This document shows positions 61,364-64,000 of a stretch of 64,000 nt of DNA, piece by piece. The position numbers and the translations under genes are program-made. The DNA comes from Pseudomonas sp. LD120 (GTDB lineage: Bacteria; Pseudomonadota; Gammaproteobacteria; Pseudomonadales; Pseudomonadaceae), in NCBI RefSeq assembly GCF_009861525.1, contig NZ_WVHL01000002.1:62001-126000 (forward strand). The letters are read 5' to 3'. Every line of letters begins with the position of its first letter. The first letter of the stretch is position 1. The notes below the pieces were generated by a model that saw nothing but the letters and a program-made list of their open reading frames with translations, did no database searches and was not told the DNA's origin.

Positions 61364-62143
61364 ATGGCGACCATTCCCGTTGTGCTGGCCCTGGGGCATG
61401 ACAGTAATAAACCTATCGCTTCCAATCGGGTGCGCTTGCTCGAAGGCATCGAGCACAGCGGCTCGATCACCTGCGCGGCGGAGTTCTCCGGAATGAGCTA
61501 TCGCTCGGCCCTGACCTCCATTGAAAGTCTTGAGGAGCTCAGCGGCTGTCAGTTAGTGATCAAGACCGTGGGGGGCAAGCATGGCGGTGGCGCCGAGTTG
61601 ACCGCCGAGGGGCGCAAACTGATCGAGGCGTATCGCCTGATCGAAAAATTCCAGACGGAGCTGGCCAGCCAGTTGGGCGATCATCAGAGCATCTTGTACG
61701 CCTACAACCGGATGATGCTGAAAACCAGCGCGCGCAATCAGCTACAGGGGGTGATCGGCCAGATCGATGATGAGGACGATATTGTCGATACCTTGAGCGT
61801 CAGGATTTCCGACACCGATACGCTCAACGTCACCGTTACCAAGGAAAGCACGGTGGAACTGGGGTTACGCCCCGGTGTTCAGGTATCGCTGCTGATCAAG
61901 GCCCCGAGCATCACCTTGGCCGCTACGCCTGCGCCGGCTCATGGGGTCAATCGCCTACAGGCCAGGGTCGTCGCGTTGCAGAAAGGCCGAAGCAAGAGCC
62001 GCTTGAAATTGCGCCTGGCTGACGACATCGGCATCTCGTCGATCGTCGCCACCGGCGAGCTTCCCGCTGGCGGTCTGCTTGAGGGCAGTCATGTCCAGAT
62101 CGACATCGATGCCGAACATATTCTGATCGGCATATCGTTCTAG
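61364..62143 (+). CDS. ModE-type transcriptional regulator with two TOBE/Mop domains
   Basis: 259 residues from ATG 61364. The N-terminal winged HTH (about 20-100) carries the ModE signature SGSITCAAEFSGMSYRSA and GGKHGGGAELTAEG. TSARNQLQGVIG (about 119-130) opens the first of two Mop/TOBE domains (to ~180, then ~192-257), which bind molybdate or tungstate in ModE. It has full ModE architecture but no modABC transport genes nearby. It is divergent from the five-gene operon, and two ModE-box-like palindromes lie between them, so it very likely controls that operon. Confidence 0.88.
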   Translation: MATIPVVLALGHDSNKPIASNRVRLLEGIEHSGSITCAAEFSGMSYRSALTSIESLEELSGCQLVIKTVGGKHGGGAELTAEGRKLIEAYRLIEKFQTELASQLGDHQSILYAYNRMMLKTSARNQLQGVIGQIDDEDDIVDTLSVRISDTDTLNVTVTKESTVELGLRPGVQVSLLIKAPSITLAATPAPAHGVNRLQARVVALQKGRSKSRLKLRLADDIGISSIVATGELPAGGLLEGSHVQIDIDAEHILIGISF

Positions 62144-62227
62144 GCAAAGGTTCGGCGGCGCAGAGGCCGCCAGCCGGGCGCGGCGAAACCACAAGGTTGC
62201 CGCTGCAGCGGGCACTCGGTGGGCTGC

Positions 62228-62725
62228 TCAGTTGCGGAAATACAGCTCGTCCAGCTGCCGTCGACGGATCACCAGGTACTCGTCCCAGACCTTGGGGAAA
62301 TCCTCGTCCCGGGTGAAGGGAAAGGTCAGGTAGAGGGTGCGTCCGATGACACTGATGTACTCCCGCACTCGCTTGTACGCCGGTTGCTCCAGCAGCGAAA
62401 TGTACTCGTCGTAGGCGTGGTGGTAGTGGCTAATCGTGACCCGGTGGGGCGCGATCATGCCGCGGGAAAAGTCGATCACCCAGCCGTGGCTCATGCCGTT
62501 GCCCAGGTAGCCGTAGACCCCGTCCTCGGAGAGGCTGATGGCGTTTCGTGCCTGCTCGCCATCCTCGTCGTTGACCAGCACGATCTGGGTTTCGAAATAA
62601 CGGATGGCCTGTTGCTCGGGGCCGCGCAGGTGCAGGTTCCAGCTGATGGCGCCCATGCGGAATTCACCTTGTTCGGCAAATTCGGCAATCCAGCCGTTGG
62701 CGAGGGTAATGCGGTGAGTGGTCAT
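62228..62725 (-). CDS. Hypothetical protein
   Basis: 165 residues from ATG 62725. Soluble, rich in Tyr/Arg/His (ISHYHHAYDEYISLLEQPAYKRVREY), no signal peptide or membrane segment. I recognise no family. It is convergent with the ModE-type regulator and divergent from the gene at 62999. Confidence 0.7.
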   Translation of the reverse strand: MTTHRITLANGWIAEFAEQGEFRMGAISWNLHLRGPEQQAIRYFETQIVLVNDEDGEQARNAISLSEDGVYGYLGNGMSHGWVIDFSRGMIAPHRVTISHYHHAYDEYISLLEQPAYKRVREYISVIGRTLYLTFPFTRDEDFPKVWDEYLVIRRRQLDELYFRN

Positions 62726-62998
62726 CGTTGTCCTGGTGATGGCGGTCCTTGAAGGTCGGGAATTGTACGTCAGCCGCTGTGCGAAGCGGCAGGGTCCGTG
62801 GCGAGCCGTTGTTCATGTCGGCATGCGGGCCGGTGTGGCCATTGCGGATCAGGGCATGCAGCACGCAATGAATGTCCTTGAGGGGAAGCACTTCAGCGCA
62901 GTGTTCGGCCAATCAGACAGTGAGCGGCCATGCAGGGTACGGCATAATGCGCGGCCGTTTGGCTCAACCACAGAAGCGATCAGGAGGATCAGGCCGGT

Positions 62999-63547
62999 AT
63001 GTACAGACTGGGGCACATGATAGACAACCAGTGGGTGGAACACAGTTATCCGCCTGTATTCATGGTCATGCCCGTGGGTGAAGGACAGCGCGTGGTGGCC
63101 GCGGCGCCTGGCTCGGACCCGCAGGTGCTGCTCAGTCTGGTGCGCTGCCTGGCCGAACCCCTGGTCCTGCTCTTCGTTCTGCATACGCCTCGGGACGAAT
63201 CGCCAGCGGGGCGCTACTGCAGTCCGCCGCTGTCACGGCAAGAGGTCGAGGATTTCATCCATGACTTCAAGCCCTTTCTGTGTGGCGATAGCCGCTTCGA
63301 TCTGTGGGTGTATTCGCCCGAGCAGCAGGCCACGGTGGTCTGGGACCGGCACAATCTGATCTACGCCTACGGGCCCATCGAGGATTACGCCAGGGCCCTG
63401 CGCGCACTGGGATTCGGCCATGGCGAGCCGCAGCTGCCGGTGCCGCATACCCATCACTATCATCCGCAACTGGATGACCTGTGCCGGCAGTTGCTCAAGC
63501 ACTTCGACTGGCAGCACTCGCCGTTGCAGCCTGAGGATGAGCAGTGA
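62999..63547 (+). CDS. Hypothetical protein
   Basis: 182 residues from ATG 62999; AGGAGG lies 11 nt upstream. The middle contains SPPLSRQEVEDFIHDFKPFL and a conserved-looking DLWVYSPEQQATVVWDRHNLIYAYG. A His-rich patch HTHHYHPQLDD lies at about 149-159. It is soluble. The combination of an acidic/His C-terminus could bind metal, but no known family is recognised. Confidence 0.72.
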   Translation: MYRLGHMIDNQWVEHSYPPVFMVMPVGEGQRVVAAAPGSDPQVLLSLVRCLAEPLVLLFVLHTPRDESPAGRYCSPPLSRQEVEDFIHDFKPFLCGDSRFDLWVYSPEQQATVVWDRHNLIYAYGPIEDYARALRALGFGHGEPQLPVPHTHHYHPQLDDLCRQLLKHFDWQHSPLQPEDEQ

Positions 63548-63652
63548 TGGCCCTGGGCTGATCAGGCAGTGGCCTGCCCAGGCTTGCCTGGGCCGCTCCA
63601 TGCAGCGCGGTTAACGCCTTGTCGTTGGGCGCCGCCGTTGCAGCCTTGGCGA

Positions 63653-63865
63653 TCAGGCCCACTCATGTTCAGTCAGCCTTTTGAATTCAGTGCAGACCTG
63701 ATCAAACGGTTGCCTGGAGAACTCGGCGCGTTGGCCATTGGCGTTCCAGGCGACCGCAGTGACCAGTCCGTTGATCACAGCGACGGCTCGTCCAAAACGT
63801 TCCCAGATCAGCTTCTCTCCCTGCACCACCTGCTCAATCACGGCCACCGTGCAGTTCAGATCCAT
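63653..63865 (-). CDS. Small hypothetical protein
   Basis: 70 residues from ATG 63865; a TTG at 63886 would add seven. Mixed alpha/beta, no motif recognised (MDLNCTVAVIEQVVQGEKLI...). No good ribosome site for either start. It may be linked to the partial gene just upstream on the same strand (stop at 63926). Confidence 0.5.
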   Translation of the reverse strand: MDLNCTVAVIEQVVQGEKLIWERFGRAVAVINGLVTAVAWNANGQRAEFSRQPFDQVCTEFKRLTEHEWA

Positions 63866-63925
63866 GTCGTCGGGGCAGATCAGCAACGGGACGATACTTG
63901 AGCAGTCCTCGCTTGCGAGGGGCCG

Positions 63926-64000
63926 TCACTGCCACGCCAGTTCTGCGTGCTGGTCATCGGTCAGCCAGCCCTGGGCCGGGACCAAACCCTCGGTGCTGTC
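63926..64000 (-). CDS. C-terminal end of an unidentified minus-strand gene (cut by window edge)
   Basis: Only the last 24 codons are in the window (…GLVPAQGWLTDDQHAELAWQ, stop TGA at 63926). The codon use is typical of the genome. Too short to identify. Confidence 0.45.
   Translation of the reverse strand, partial: DSTEGLVPAQGWLTDDQHAELAWQ

Overview
The window looks like a chromosomal segment of a fluorescent Pseudomonas (P. fluorescens / P. protegens / P. chlororaphis relatives). The reasons are its high GC, a GC-rich third codon position, acnB, miaE and an Anr-type box, the arginine transaminase (aru) locus in the order I recall from P. aeruginosa, and abundant REP-like palindromes between genes. 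This placement is inference from gene content; no database was searched.

Regions. 1-6807 is the 3' part of a very large filamentous-haemagglutinin-type exoprotein, followed by a terminator and two nested 5' ends of an IS3-family element. 7335-13567 holds a small PD-(D/E)XK-like protein, an MFS exporter with a divergent LysR regulator, tRNA-Gln(TTG), a Gfo/Idh/MocA oxidoreductase behind RpiR-like palindromes, and an SDR. 13607-18186 holds an APH-like phosphotransferase, a dehydrogenase pseudogene, a VOC protein, an isochorismatase-like hydrolase preceded by a Trp-codon leader peptide and terminator, and an amino-acid permease. 18480-25608 holds a SulP transporter, aconitase B, a DUF1289-like protein, a universal stress protein behind a perfect Anr box, and MiaE. 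25779-29653 holds an RstAB-like two-component system, a chimeric gene remnant, a GNAT enzyme and an HD-domain protein.

29822-46735 is the arginine transaminase (ATA) locus. It runs TetR regulator, AruR, a periplasmic binding protein, hybrid kinase AruS, amino-acid permease, enoyl-CoA hydratase, acyl-CoA dehydrogenase, ADP-forming acyl-CoA synthetase, AruI, AruH and a quinone reductase. Arginine would be transaminated by AruH to 2-ketoarginine, decarboxylated by AruI, and its guanidinobutyrate-type product passed through acyl-CoA steps. The locus is split after the permease by an intact 1421-bp IS4-family element that landed inside a 61-bp tandem repeat, which is one arm of a large inverted-repeat structure reaching to about 38470.

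47011-51801 is a three-gene operon (alkyl-DHAP-synthase-like FAD oxidase, glycerol-3-phosphate dehydrogenase-like enzyme, FGGY kinase). 51930-55793 holds a membrane protein, a small HTH gene with a perfect palindrome in its promoter, an 81-residue protein and a TonB-dependent receptor.

55851-61033 is the most interesting part. It is a five-gene operon: a YqcI/YcgG (GntA-like) protein, a membrane desaturase/hydroxylase-like protein, a Cys/Met-metabolism PLP enzyme, an argininosuccinate-synthase-like ligase and an EamA exporter. A divergent ModE-type regulator sits opposite. Two 24-bp palindromes resembling ModE boxes lie in the shared intergenic region, 73 bp apart. I read it as a candidate biosynthetic cluster for an arginine- or guanidine-derived small molecule under molybdate-linked control. 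The window ends with small uncharacterised genes and the 3' tip of one more gene on the minus strand.
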